The notes under the pieces: generated by a model
Databases searched by the model: none
What the model saw: only the letters and a program-made list of their open reading frames with translations
What the model was told of the DNA's origin: nothing
Assembly: GCA_018389105.1 (NCBI GenBank)
Contig: JACATO010001103.1
Coordinates: 806,001 to 870,000, forward strand
Source: Nautilus pompilius
Lineage: Eukaryota > Mollusca > Cephalopoda > Nautilida > Nautilidae
Reading direction: 5' to 3'
DNA length: 64,000 nt
In this document: in pieces, positions 12,921 through 25,499 of the stretch
Position numbering within the stretch: the stretch's first letter is position 1
How the letters are laid out: each line of letters starts with the position of its first letter
Translations under genes and position numbers: made by a program

Positions 12921-14563
12921 CCATTTACTAGATCATTTTTTATATAGTCAGATATATATTATTTAAAATGTTTTACAAATTTCCGTATACTTATAAATTT
13001 AAACTAAATATTCCATGCTGCAAAACTGAAACAAAACCAAGCCAACTAGTAATCGGACATCATGAATATCAGAAATTCAAATTTACTGAACAAAAAAAAA
13101 TTAATTAAAGACGCAACGGTTTCGAAAGGTTGATATGTAATCATTTTCAACGAAGTTAAATGCGAGGAATGCATAGAATATCTTATGTAGTTTCATAAGT
13201 TACATTTTACATCTGACATCGACGGAAGTCTTTCATTTGTGTGAGAACAGGTGAGCTTATGGAAATGACAAAAAAAAACTTTAATTATTGCTGTTCATTT
13301 ATACTCATTGATTTTGCGAATAATTTTACACGAATATAATTTTAGTAGCATGTTTTGGAATTTTTAATATAAAGAGTTAAGCAAATAAAAGAATTAATAA
13401 TTCTAGATTTTAAATTGCATTTTTAATGGTCGACTTGCAGTACGTAAAATATATCTTCGACAAAGACCTGTATATTTCTGAGTGGAATAAATATAGTGGC
13501 TGACATAACTAAATAGTGATTTCTGACTTTTCTGAATAAAACTTTGTAAACGTCGTCGTGATATATAGCGGGAGTTACATGGGGTCCAATTTGGTGATGT
13601 TGAACTTTTCTTTGTCTTTATGTTGTTTTCAAACAATATGGTACAAAATTATAGTATCGTATCAAAATCAGCATCACCATCCAAAGCTTGTTTGTTTTAA
13701 ATAGAATCTTAAGAGTGTTTATTAGTTAGTCATAAAATATACTCTTGAATAATAACTTTTAGAGAACTTAAACTTGTTCTCGCTGGATATAAATTCAATT
13801 TTTCGTAAGTACGATATTTAAGAAGTCTTCCAACAGCCTGTACATTTTATTCAGAAAGATTTTACAGAACTTGAGAACTAACCATAATGATTTGGAATCA
13901 CGAGTAGTTCTATTTAAACTTCGCGTCTGGTAACGGGACCTGGCAACAAAATATACCAAAGCGCAGAATTGTGCCCATTGTTACGATCGATGCACGTGAG
14001 ACAATAAAAAACCATCAGGACTAACTAGATTTTCACTTTCAACGCGATGATTGTATGACGATTTTATGCCCATGTTGTATTTAGTTATATCCTTAAACCA
14101 AAGTCAGAATTTATAAATAAAATTAGTTTCAAAATCCCTGATTTGAAATGGTTGAGTAAAGATTATTTTAAGAGTCGCTAACTAATCTTGTTTTAAAAGA
14201 ATTAATTTGCCATAAATTTACTAGAAAAATATCCTGCCTATTCACGATTTTCGTTTCTTTTCAACTATCTGTTTATAAATGGCGTACTTCCAGGAAATAT
14301 CATAGTGTGAAAACAAAGAATTTTCTCTGCAGCAGCGTTTATTTTGAAAAATGCCGCTAACTCATTCATTTTTGACAACAGGCGGGAACCTAATTTGTAA
14401 AATGTAATTTCATACTGCCAAATAGCTTGAATACTTCGCTGCAGGACCACATAAACGTTTTCCATTTGTCTGCTAAATTGTCCGGTTCGGCGATAATTAT
14501 GCATTTCGTAGGTTAAATGGAGCGCCATCCTGTTCTCCGTAAATTATTGCTCAAAACCTGCCT

Positions 14564-14580
14564 AATATATATATATATAT
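14564..14580. repeat. (AT)n microsatellite
   Basis: Short uninterrupted AT run. Confidence 0.9.
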
Positions 14581-16815
14581 GATACCGAGATTCTATTCTT
14601 AAGTGTATTATATTTATTTGTTGGCCTCTAAGACGACAACACATGAACTGTACTCTATCAACTCTACAGAAAGAAAGCAGCTTTTAATACTCAAAATGCA
14701 CTCTTTGAAGTTGTCTCGCCACCAATGATATCAATTATGATTTTTCTGATACTTTTTGAAAGTTTTCTGAAACTGACTTAACCTATTAACTCACTAATTC
14801 CCGATAAACATATTACGCTATATGAAATCAGAAATTTTATTATCGTAAAAGCGCTTATTGTGCAGTAGTTGCTTGAGCATGTTAGTGTGAGAAACATTTT
14901 ATTAGTGGCAAATTAAAATTTGTTTTAAAATTACCTTAAATGTACTGTTAATATTGATGAAGCACAATTAAAAACTCTATTTTGGTATACTTGTTTGCAT
15001 GTGCGTTGCAATGTAAAGTTTAAGTAGATAAAAACCTATAACCATTAGTAATTTTGAAAATTTTCTTTTGTTCTATTCTTTTTTATGACACTTAAGGCTT
15101 TCTTAACAGTTTAAAAGTATCAGAGTTTGATAAATATATATTTAGTATGTTTTAAAAGACTATAAATCTGCACAAATAAGTATGAATTAAAATGAATAGA
15201 GGGTTCTTTACTGTAACCATGAAAACTATGAAGAAGGATAACAGATATACTCTTTGCATTTTTCCAACTACAAGATCATGTTAATAATTTCAGAGGAGTT
15301 TTAGACATGATAAAGAATCGTTTTAATCGAACCTAGTACCTGGGTCTATAGAATTTAAACTTAGACAAGTTAATCATTAATGGCATGTATTCTAATGTGT
15401 AAATGATCAAACAAATGGTTTTATGCCTTTCTTCCGTCAAGATCTTTTGCAGGAATTCATTCCACTATAACTTTTATGGTTAATCAAGCGTCCCGGTCCC
15501 CAAATCACCCGAGTTATTAAAGGGTACTGCCAGTCATTAAAAGAATGCTTTGAAACTTTAGCTGCCTAGTTTTTGGAAAGATCAGATAACCACTGGAATT
15601 TAATGAGAAGACTCTGTCAACTCATTTCAGGATCTATCTTTGTGAAAAAAATGAAAGCTTCTTATCTTCATTCCTCCATCTGTATTCTACTGCATTTCTT
15701 TCCCTGGTAATTCTTTCTGTGCAGTGTAACTAAATTACGATATAACACTATAAATTATTCGCATTTCACAATTTAAATCCTCTGATGTACAATGTTCACT
15801 GGGTTTCTCTTCTCTAGATGTATTATAAATGACTCAGCTAAATATTCCCCGGCCATTCACATTTGGAATTTCACTTTTCCAATATGACAGAATTAATCTA
15901 GAAAGCACGTGACATCAAAGCAAAAGAAAACATTTACCTTTGCTAGAAGTGTTCTGCTGTCCCACAGATGGTGATTTAGTGGAAACTGAACAATGTTTTG
16001 GAAAGTGGCTCCTATTGATCAGTTTCCTAGACGATGACTCATAACTTGACTAATTCTCGTAAAAAATTACTTCATTTATCACGATGAGTAAATTTTTTCT
16101 CTCTGTCTGACCAGAGTTACTTTATTCAATAATAGTGTCAGCTGCTTTATATCGGAATAGTCGATACCAATAATTTTTTTTAAACCTCCGAAAAGATCAA
16201 CTCGCATCATTTTAATTAACTTCGTTGTACCTCTGTTTACCGTTATTTTTAACATTGTGTGAAATATTTAAAATCTGGACGGCACCACTTCTCCATTATT
16301 AAACGGTTGGTGTTCATCCATCTTTAGTCGGTTATTTTTTGAGAAATGCAGACCTGTCGATGAAGATGTCGATATATAGCATGAACATTATCCGGAAACT
16401 TTACTCGTGTTTCAGAATCAAAGTGGCAAATTTTACATTAAGGAAACATCAAATACTAAAATTTAGAAACCAAACAAACCTTAAGGTTAATCAGTGGTGC
16501 AAAAAGAAACTGGCATTGGAGAAAATCACAAGTTCACTGATTCATTAGAAACGAGTAAAGTTCATCTTAACACCACGTTTAATGATATGTTAAAGACATC
16601 TTTTGACTGTTGCTAATTATTAATAAAAGGCAAACCTTAAAATATTTTGATATGTAAACGATATTATCAACGTTGTATGTAAAACCAATCACAATGTATC
16701 TAATTAACTGCTTTGAAAAATGATTCAGTAGGCAACACAATAATAAATAAGCCCATATTTAATTTTTCAGGGCTCCAACATTTATAAAAAATTTCGAACG
16801 TGTTTTCTTGGGCAT

Positions 16816-16853
16816 TCACACACACACACACCACACACCACACACACACACAC
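16816..16853. repeat. Imperfect (CA)n microsatellite
   Basis: CA repeat interrupted twice by an extra C (ccacacacc), giving three blocks. Confidence 0.95.
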
Positions 16854-18249
16854 TGTAGTAGTAAGTAGACTGAAAGTCTTTAAGGAACTCGATGGTAATC
16901 TGTGGTAAGCCAGCGTTTTGGCGAGATCTTGAACTAGCCATAATTTTCATTTTATAGCAGCATGGTACCAGCAGTTATCGGTGCGCATGTACGTCCCCGG
17001 GCAAGGACCCGAAATCTAACCAGCCAAAAAACGAGGGTTTAATTACTGGCCTCATCCAGTGATGGAAAACATCTCCAAGAGAGAGAAGTGTGTTTGGACA
17101 GTCGATAAGTGAGATCAATCTGCATCAGGGAAATGGGGGAAAATATAACTATTAATTGTGTGAATTTAGTATTGGACAATGACATCATTAATTTTGTGAA
17201 TATTATGTTAAATTTACGAACAATATTGACCACGTTATTTAATAGTTATTTTATTGACGCCTTAGATCTATAAATAAAGAGGCCTGAATGTTCACTCATG
17301 AGCTTTACGTAATATATTTGAGAGATGAATTATTCATCCCATATATCTTTTGGGGACACGAGTACTTTAAATATCTTTAAAGTGTTAATGCAAATGGAGA
17401 TTGTACTTCTATCTGCCTCGTCTTATGGAGTGAATAATATAAGGTGTAAAAGAGAATGTCTATTATATTCTACTAACAATGAAGTATTCTTGGAGTAAGT
17501 GATGTTGACGCCATGGTAACCAAAGAATGTTTTATGTAATATTTTAACACTTACATTTCACATATTTTTTTAAAATTGCTCTTAATATTACCACTCCATC
17601 GCCTTCCTTCATAATAAAGAAATGGAATTGATTTTTCTTTTTTTTTCATCTAGAATTGAATCACAAATCGTTATTCAGATGTCAGGATTAACTGAACCCG
17701 TATTTCTAAGTAAACATACGGCTATAATTGGTACAATCGAAACGCGCTGACCAGGAGCAAACATGCTGGCTACCACACGATATAATATCATTTTTTAAAG
17801 AAACAAGATGCTTAGAGCCCGAAGTTATGTCTTATCTTGCATTTAAAAAAATCAACAACGAAAATGAGGCTGTTGACATCGCGGATGTTAAAATGCACTT
17901 TTAACAAATTTCACAGCTTCACGCTGACTTATTGGTGGGTTACTTTAATTATTATTTCGCTGAAAAGACGAAACCACATCTTTGAATTAATAGTTCGGCA
18001 TTTTGATCTATATTTCTATCTTTATGAAATAACATAACAATAAAATATGAGATTCTAAAAATTTAACTGGAAGAGGACTGCAAAATGTTCTTGATATAGT
18101 TATTTTCTCTTGTTAATAGATTGTGTACATGTTTATGACTGCAAAATTTTGTTTTTATAATATCACTATTAACTTTAAGCTAATTTTATAAATTCAAAAC
18201 CTTTGTTTTTCTCTCTTAACTATAAACAGAACAAACAAATTGGGGCGAC

Positions 18250-18590
18250 AACGCCAGGCAACGTGGCTCAGTGGTGAGTGTGTTGGCTTCAGGACCCCTA
18301 AGGGTCCTCGGTTCAATCCCCGCTGCCGGAACATTGTTGTGACCCTTGAGCGAGGTACTTTACTGGTATTGCTACAGTTGCTGCTGGGGAGTGGCCTGTG
18401 TAGGCACTCGGACAGAGGAACCAAGGGCGGGGGACGCTCTACAGCCATGACAGAGGCAAGTCTCCTATGACGAGGAAAAGTCAGAAGAATAAACCACTGA
18501 TGAAGACGGATGCACTGGGCCAGAGCGCGCATAACGACGGTGCAACGCATCCCACTCTTATGAAATGAGTGATCGAAGAAGAAAAGAAAA
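18250..18590 (+). mobile_element. tRNA-derived SINE
   Basis: The 5' part is tRNA-like with recognisable internal RNA polymerase III promoter boxes: A box tggctcagtggt (from 18263) and B box ggttcaatccc (18310-18320). A body follows containing cccttgagcgaggtacttta, a conserved SINE body motif known from several animal SINE families, including those of molluscs. The tail ends in an A-rich run (gaagaagaaaagaaaa) near 18570-18590. At about 340 bp the length is normal for a SINE with a body domain. Open frames on both strands across it are incidental. Confidence 0.8.
18264..18320 (+). promoter_or_regulatory. RNA polymerase III internal promoter (A and B boxes) of the SINE
   Basis: A box tggctcagtgg (18264-18274) and B box ggttcaatccc (18310-18320) are spaced as in a tRNA gene. 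The anticodon region does not fold as an obvious functional tRNA, so this is a SINE head and not a tRNA gene. Confidence 0.7.
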
Positions 18591-19982
18591 TGTCCGACAA
18601 TAACATTAATATAAATAAAATATCAAAACTCAATGGTAAATACATTTTTTCTTACTACGAATATATATAATTTGCAATCTTGATTACGTCTTTTAAATAA
18701 TAAGAAGAATTTAATATTGTGGTATATATAATTTAGAAAAAAATTTATATTCAGTGCCATTTTCACTGATAACAGTTTCCTATAAATGGTATTCGTAAAA
18801 TAAATAAAATAAATTTATAAAAATTTGATATCGAAAGGAAATAAGTTGACAAAGACTAGTAGAAAATTGTAGTTGGACACTTTCTTGTGTTGCTGACTGT
18901 GTGTGTAAAGATAGACAGAGTCCCATTTTGGTATTGCTTATACTGATAAAGATAAAATTTATCTTGAATTTACTTGGATATAAAGAATGTGCTTCGGCCA
19001 GTTTTTTGTGATGAATTAAAATAAAACATTTTATTTCCTGGCGGCTGTTAAATATGTGAATATTTTTATTTAGTTTAAATAAGCATATCTTCGTACAGGA
19101 AAATATTTGTAACTTATTTGCATACAAGCATGACGAGTTTGACTCACTACTGTTTAAGAAAGAAAATGTACATTCTAAAGGAAACCTGATAAATTTATTT
19201 TCTATATTTTCTACTCCACTGTTTTAGCAAAGTGTTCAGCCAACCTGTCTACCAAATACAAAGCGCATATCTGTGCAAATCTAATAATGAAAGCCGTGCC
19301 ACCTCTATACCTGTAGACGTTAATGATAAGCAAATCCATACTTTTTATGTGATAAAATACTGTTATCAGTATAAGAGAAGAATTAATTCAAATATTACAA
19401 TGACAACTAGTGTGATTGCATATCATCATTATATGCTACCATGGAGTGGGGGGATTCACCAGTCTGGGATCACCAGTGATCGCATATAATTAGTCGCAAT
19501 GTTTCTAGTTTTATGGCAGCCTCATATTCAGATTTTTAAGCACAAAAGAAATGACTTTAATCAGTATAACATTTTTGTAAAAAATGTAACCATAATAACT
19601 GTTTTTTTATGAAATACATTCGCGTAAAACATGGGTTGGCAACGTATGCAATAGCTAAATGAAATACCTACTTTATTTGTAAACTATTTTAATACATCAC
19701 ATTATTAATCAAATCCAAAACAAAAAATGGCCAATGCTTTACTTTTTTAAAATAGGTATTTTTGTAATAAAATCTTTGCGACAGATTACTTTAATTTTAT
19801 CAAAAAATATAAAATTTCAGAACTTATGTTATTCTATGTATATTTATTTGTTTTTGTAAGTCAGCTCTGCGTGAAGAAAACGATTACCGCGTTTTCTACC
19901 AAGTACAACTGCGTGTACAATCGACCACTCGGTGATCCTTAACAAAGATACCACACGTGACGGATTAAAAATGTGTCTAAAA

Positions 19983-19999
19983 ACACACACACACACACA
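19983..19999. repeat. (CA)n microsatellite
   Basis: Short uninterrupted CA run. Confidence 0.9.
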
Positions 20000-20505
20000 T
20001 ACAATAGTTGAAAAGTATTACCCGAGAGAGCAATTGCAATAAAGAAAACTAAATAAATATTTTTAAAGTATAAAATTTCAGCTCCTGAAACTCATTATTT
20101 TTCTTTTTTAATGGATCTGAGAACAGTAAATTTGCTTCAGCTTGTCAAGTGATTTTAAAGACTTTAACTTTTCTTGCATAAATAAGGCCGGAAAGGATGA
20201 AGACAGTGGTACAAATGGTTTAACGTAAGCAACTGGAAGTACTCCAACTCAGTATTCATGAGCATACAAAAATAACAAAATCTGTTAAAAGGCGTCACGT
20301 AACAGATAGGTTTCTAAACCAGCTATGACATCCCGTGTGAACAGAGTTTAAAAATAGCTTAGTTTAAACACGTTTTATCAAGTATAGATTTTCTAATAGA
20401 CATAAGCTACTATTCGTCTGACTATCTGCTATGAAAACTGATTTTCTATGTATAATTCGTTTTATTGGTAAGCCCACATTTATGGATGCCTCTGTGCATG
20501 TTTTG

Positions 20506-20523
20506 TGTGTGTGCGCGCGCGCA
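20506..20523. repeat. Alternating purine-pyrimidine run (GT then GC)
   Basis: A TG run passes directly into CGCGCGCG. Every step alternates purine and pyrimidine, which is the type of sequence able to adopt Z-DNA. Confidence 0.75.
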
Positions 20524-21562
20524 CGCTCACGATGTACGTCTTCCAGATACATTGATTCTTGCAATAAAGACAAAAATACATTGATTAGTTAAGAAAATGT
20601 ACACTGGAAACCGTAGTTTTGCACTCACTAATAAAATGTCATCATGGAAAGGAGTATATTTCAAAAATATTTGTGACAAAAGTTATAAAATAAAACATAT
20701 TTTATATGTATGAATTTTCTAACATTAGTATGTTTATATACAATTAACTATACCCACTTAAGAATTTATTAATAGATACATTTTTATTGTTGACTCCGTC
20801 GAAGTTATGGTCCTCTGAGTATTTGTACTTTTTTCTATTCTTTTACTTTGCTTCGGTCTGACAAGATCCCCATCTTAGAACATATGTGCATGGAACTGAC
20901 GATTATCAGAAGTAAACCACCTTAAGTACAATGGCTTATGGCTGTAGACGTCATGACGACTTGCGGTTACCAACAATTTGTGAAATTAAAAAGCGGGACA
21001 AGGAACCGCAGACGACGGAGTGGTTAGTATGGACACCACAATGAGGTGGTACGTAAAGTAGAAATACTCGAGGAAACGTAATGAAACTACTTTAGCTCGA
21101 AGATTATAGAGAGAAAATTAGATCAATTTGATACATTACGAAAATCACAACTCGATATGTCCATCGGTTGTCATTCATTACTATCTGAAATATTATACCA
21201 AGGAAGAGACTGTTTAAGGTGCAAACCTATTAAATAGACATCTAAATGAAAGGTTTAAAATTGTAAGGTTTTATTTTCTTAAAAAGATGAAGCCTCAAAG
21301 GTTCATTTAAAAGAAAACGAATTAAAACATTAGATTGATTACAAAATAAGCAAATTACTTTAAAGGTAATTTTGTAGACCTTCACAATCAAGTTTGTATA
21401 GTATAAAATGTGTACTGCTTAGTCTAGCGAAGAAAAACCTTGCAAGCCGGCGTACAGTTCTTAGACAATAGGTGCGCTTTGAAGCTACGTTCGTTTAATA
21501 GTTGCAACAGTTTAGTTGAAACAGAAATAGATTCAGTAGTCAATGCAAAATACCAGTGCTGC

Positions 21563-21777
<215 letters not shown>

Positions 21778-21779
21778 TG

Positions 21780-24530
21780 AGTAGTTCAGCTAATTTCAGT
21801 GTTTTATCTTAGATTATCGAAAATTCAACTGCTTTCCTTGCACTGAAAATGAGAGAAGAAAGAAATCAACCTATCGTGTTCTGCAGCATACAATTTTAAA
21901 ATCTAGATAATCCGGTCTTGTAAAACACATTAGTATTATCTATATATGTTGTCAGAAGAAATTAGACACCTTAATAATGAAGAAGCATCATTACTTAATA
22001 TAAAAGAATACATACGTTTTTTACAGAATAGGACATTTTTCGGTGGACCAGTCTCGTTGGCACGCGTGGCTGCATCACGTTCCTGTTAATGTATTCATTT
22101 CAGCAGTTGACAGGAGTTGACTTTACTCCGCCATTCGTAAAGGTCAAAGAAATATACCAGAAGATTTAGGGAAATTGCATTGTTTCAAACTCTGCTTTCT
22201 TTATCTTTATTTCTTTTAACTACTGAATACGTTGCTTAATTCTGTGCGTTTTTTAAGGTGGTTCACCAACATCAGCTCTTTTTCTACATTCACTATTGGG
22301 GAAATATCTCGTTTTCCTAGTCATTTCCTTCCATATCCACAGTAGATAAGTTTTCACCCAGATTCGTAACTTCGAATGACCCCTAAGATTTGCATGTTGA
22401 AATGTATTTAAAAAGGGAGCACGTTTAGATGCATTTTGAATGCCTATTTTTGACAAGAGTCTTTATTTTGTATTTTAGTATATTGTTCGCAAAGTGTCGT
22501 CGGGAGAACTTGAAAGTGCCTGCTCTAATAAGTCGACACGGTTATTCATTGTAGGATTCGCTATTTGGTACGGCTGTTTGTGTGCAATACTGCACAACTT
22601 CATAAAATATTTCATTAGTCCATATCTTAAGATATAAATAAGAAAAATAGATTAAGTAAATTGCAAAATAAAATCTAGGGTTAATAGAATCATAATAATA
22701 AAGAAGTATACAGTTTCAACAGTCAATAAATTAAATTAAATATTTTACCTAGTGCCCTAAATATCTTAACAGTATAAAAATTCATCTTTACTTCATTTTC
22801 AATTACGCAGATTAAGAAATAAGAAACTTAGTTTATCGAAAATAAATAAGAAAGAGTAAATACTATACAAAAATGGACTTTCATCCTTTAATGTTAGCCA
22901 TTAAAGATTAAGTAAAGGTAAATTTTTCTAGTGTAAGATTATGTTTAGCAAAGTCAATAAGGAATAATGAGCTCCAGATAAACTGATTAAGTGCACATGT
23001 GCACCTTCTGCCTTAGGCATGAGCGCATAGAATTCTGTCGAGATTAGTAAACAGGAAAGTATCTGTTGCGTTTTGTCTTCTGTAAATTCGTTTAAACGCA
23101 AGCTGCAAACAAGAACTCGTCTAGAACTGCAGGACGTCCATGGTCAAAAAGTAAAGTTTCCAGACTGTTTGAAAACTACTCATTTTTCCAAACAGTTTCC
23201 AAACATCCCGAAAACTTGCCTTTAGCCAGTTTGACCAGACTAAATATTTGGTATTGTCCAGGTGAAAACTTGCTGCATGATGGCCACATTCACGGCTTTA
23301 CCAGTTGACTGTTGCATTTCTTGCACTGGGTAGTTACATAAGTATTTAGCGATTCAGCAAACAAAAAGAGTTTTTCCACCTTACGCTATATACGCACACC
23401 TGCGTTCTTAATGCATAGAGAATACTATGAAATATTTAAAACTTATTTTATTTTAAAACAAATGACATTCTAACTTATTTACTCAAATGAAAAAAATTGC
23501 AAAGCCATAGGCAATGGTTAAAGAACAATTAAATTAAGAAATCATCAGAATGTTTTTAAAGTGAGAAAGCAAAATATTAAAGTTAGGAAAACAGTAGGTT
23601 TATTTAAAATTACAATGGTAAAAACTCAGAATTTTAATAAAGAAGCAAATATGGAAAAGATGCTAACATTCATTTGATCGAGACTATACGGATCATTCGG
23701 AATTAAATTAACATCACGTATTAGCAAAAATATAGAGCAATATTAAAGATTGTTTACAAAAATAACATTTTAAAGTATTGTTTAATATATGTTATATTAA
23801 TAATTTCAAATAAAATAAAATATAAAAATTTTAAAACAGTTGCATGTACGAATGAAAAACTCATTCTAACATAAAAGTCAGCTTAAATATGTACTTTAGA
23901 AGGAAATTTTAATTTATTTTTTTTTAATTAAATCAAAACCGTTTTAGTGCAAACATTTATTATTAAGAATACCAATGTTTTTTCCTCATATTGCATTATC
24001 ATATATTACGCAAATGAAATTATCACAGGTACACGTCGCTGGCGTCTAACAATAAATAGCTTTCTGAATATAAATTTTGAGAATATCGACAAGAAATAAA
24101 ACTGCTGAAAGATCACTTCAGATGCTCATCGATTTTATTGTATTCGATAAGCATTTCCAAGCTCCAAAACAAAGCTTAATCAAGGCGTTTACAATTTTAA
24201 AAGGTTAATCAAGATTTCATAGACTACATCTACACAATGGGACCTAAAATCGTTTCAATGTAGCAATTTATGAATGTTACTTTTATTAAATTATTACAAA
24301 ACCATAAACACTACTATTAGTTTTCTGTTTGTGTCTTACGGTGCGCAACAATCGGAAAACCGTCTTTTCCTGGTGCTGAATTAGCTGCATATATCTGTTT
24401 ACTGAAAGTAGAATATTGATTATTGAGAAAAACTGCATTAAATCTAATTTGCATTTGATTTTCTGTTTGGTCTAATGTCATATTCACACATTGGCTACCA
24501 TAACAATTGATTCATATATATGGCGAGAGA
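21780..24530. other. AT-rich non-coding stretch
   Basis: Holds one end of the dispersed CATTAAAGAT repeat (gccattaaagat, 22897-22908). Otherwise short chance frames only; the 67-residue minus frame at 22253-22456 has no recognisable features. Confidence 0.55.
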
Positions 24531-24531
24531 G

Positions 24532-25498
24532 AGTATTAAAAATAATTATGGAAACAAAGGAAAATATTAGGTATAAAAGGCCAATAACACTTTATAAAAT
24601 CTCTTATGTGTAAAAATGAAATTCTCCACAGTATAACCATGTATTCGTATAGTAAACTGTGGTTTTTTCCATGCTAGCAATTAGAAAGAACCACGCCTGC
24701 AGGACTATAAGCGTATTAAAAACATCACTGTTGTGTGGTAAACGTGTAAAGATACTTTGTCTCCTAGAAAGGAAATATTACATAAGAATCATATAGATAT
24801 CAAAGTCTTGCTAATGAGGGTTACTCCAGGCGAAAGATTGCATTTCTACTTCAATATTTCAGATGGACCTATATGCAAAACTCTGAAGCGTATACGCGAA
24901 ACTGGTAATGTTGACAATAGATGCGTTCGATGAAGAAAGCCCAAACTCTTTAAAGGTGATTTTAAGTACCTCGGAGTGTGTTGTCTACGTGATAGACGAC
25001 GAGCCAGTGACCTAGCTGCCAGTACGGGTGTTAACGTTTCTTCAAAAAACAGTAGGATAGACATTAGCGCAAAGTGGTTTCATTGGATGTGTAACTGTTT
25101 GAAAACCTTTACTGGGGAAAGACAACAAAATGGAAAGGCTGAAATGGGCAACAGAAAATAAACAATGGGATGACCAAACCTGGAAGGTGTTCACAAATGA
25201 CATCATTTAGGTTATATAGAGTTAAATGACTACTGAGGAAGAGAAAAGCAACCAAAGTTCTTTGATAAATTGTGGAAGCTGCTACAGGATATTTGGAACA
25301 TTTTACAGTCATACATTGTTGATTTGTATGAGTATGCAAACGAACTGTCAAAGTAAAGAATTTACATACCAAACATTAATACATTGTACCATGAATTTTT
25401 AAATATATTTTCTATAGTAATGCATTGTGTATGCCTCTGGTTTGCAAGTACCCCATTGTTTGTGCCATATTTTGTTTTTCTAATTACTTCCAATACTA
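24532..25498 (+). mobile_element. Tc1-like DNA transposon, copy B, internally deleted
   Basis: The left end at 24532-24555 reads agtattaaaaataattatgg followed by aaac. The right end at 25474-25498 is its degenerate inverse (gtttttctaattacttccaa followed by tacta). The body matches copies A and C along most of its length, including cctgcaggactataagcgta near 24696 shared with copy C. It lacks roughly the middle third of the transposase: the reading passes from the first catalytic region (WKVFTND) straight to the segment after the third catalytic residue. Its length of 967 bp against about 1.25-1.37 kb for C and A agrees with an internal deletion. Confidence 0.82.
24800..25375 (+). pseudogene. 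Tc1-like transposase pseudogene (copy B)
   Basis: Frames in order show an N-terminal remnant (KVLANEGYSRRKIAFLLQ), the second helix-turn-helix (CCLRDRRRASDLAASTGVNV), then PLLGKDNKMERLKWATENKQ and WDDQTWKVFTND. After this, DNA matching the IIE-A-I-W-G region of copy A begins abruptly at catcatttaggttatat (25199-25215), with TAG where copy A has GAA for the catalytic Glu. The C-terminal tail then reads KLWKLLQDIWNILQSYIVDL. Several frameshifts and stops are present and the second catalytic Asp is deleted. The product cannot be active. Confidence 0.8.
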
Positions 25499-25499
25499 T

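Larger units (their letters stand above)
12930..18240. other. AT-rich non-coding stretch with microsatellites
   Basis: Contains an AT run (14564-14580), an imperfect CA repeat (16816-16853) and, on the minus strand near 13111-13155, a motif of the type CGAAACCGTTGCGT that resembles ends of retroelements seen elsewhere in the window. I see no coding region I can support. Confidence 0.5.
18595..21560. other. AT-rich non-coding stretch
   Basis: Contains a short CA repeat (19983-19999) and a GTGTGTGCGCGCGCGC alternating run near 20506-20522. A mildly GC-richer part lies at 20870-21080 with no recognisable product. No gene supported. Confidence 0.55.

Noticed and set aside
18194..18550. 118-residue minus frame and 76-residue plus frame over the SINE
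   Set aside because: Both lie inside the tRNA-derived SINE and reflect its GC-rich composition.
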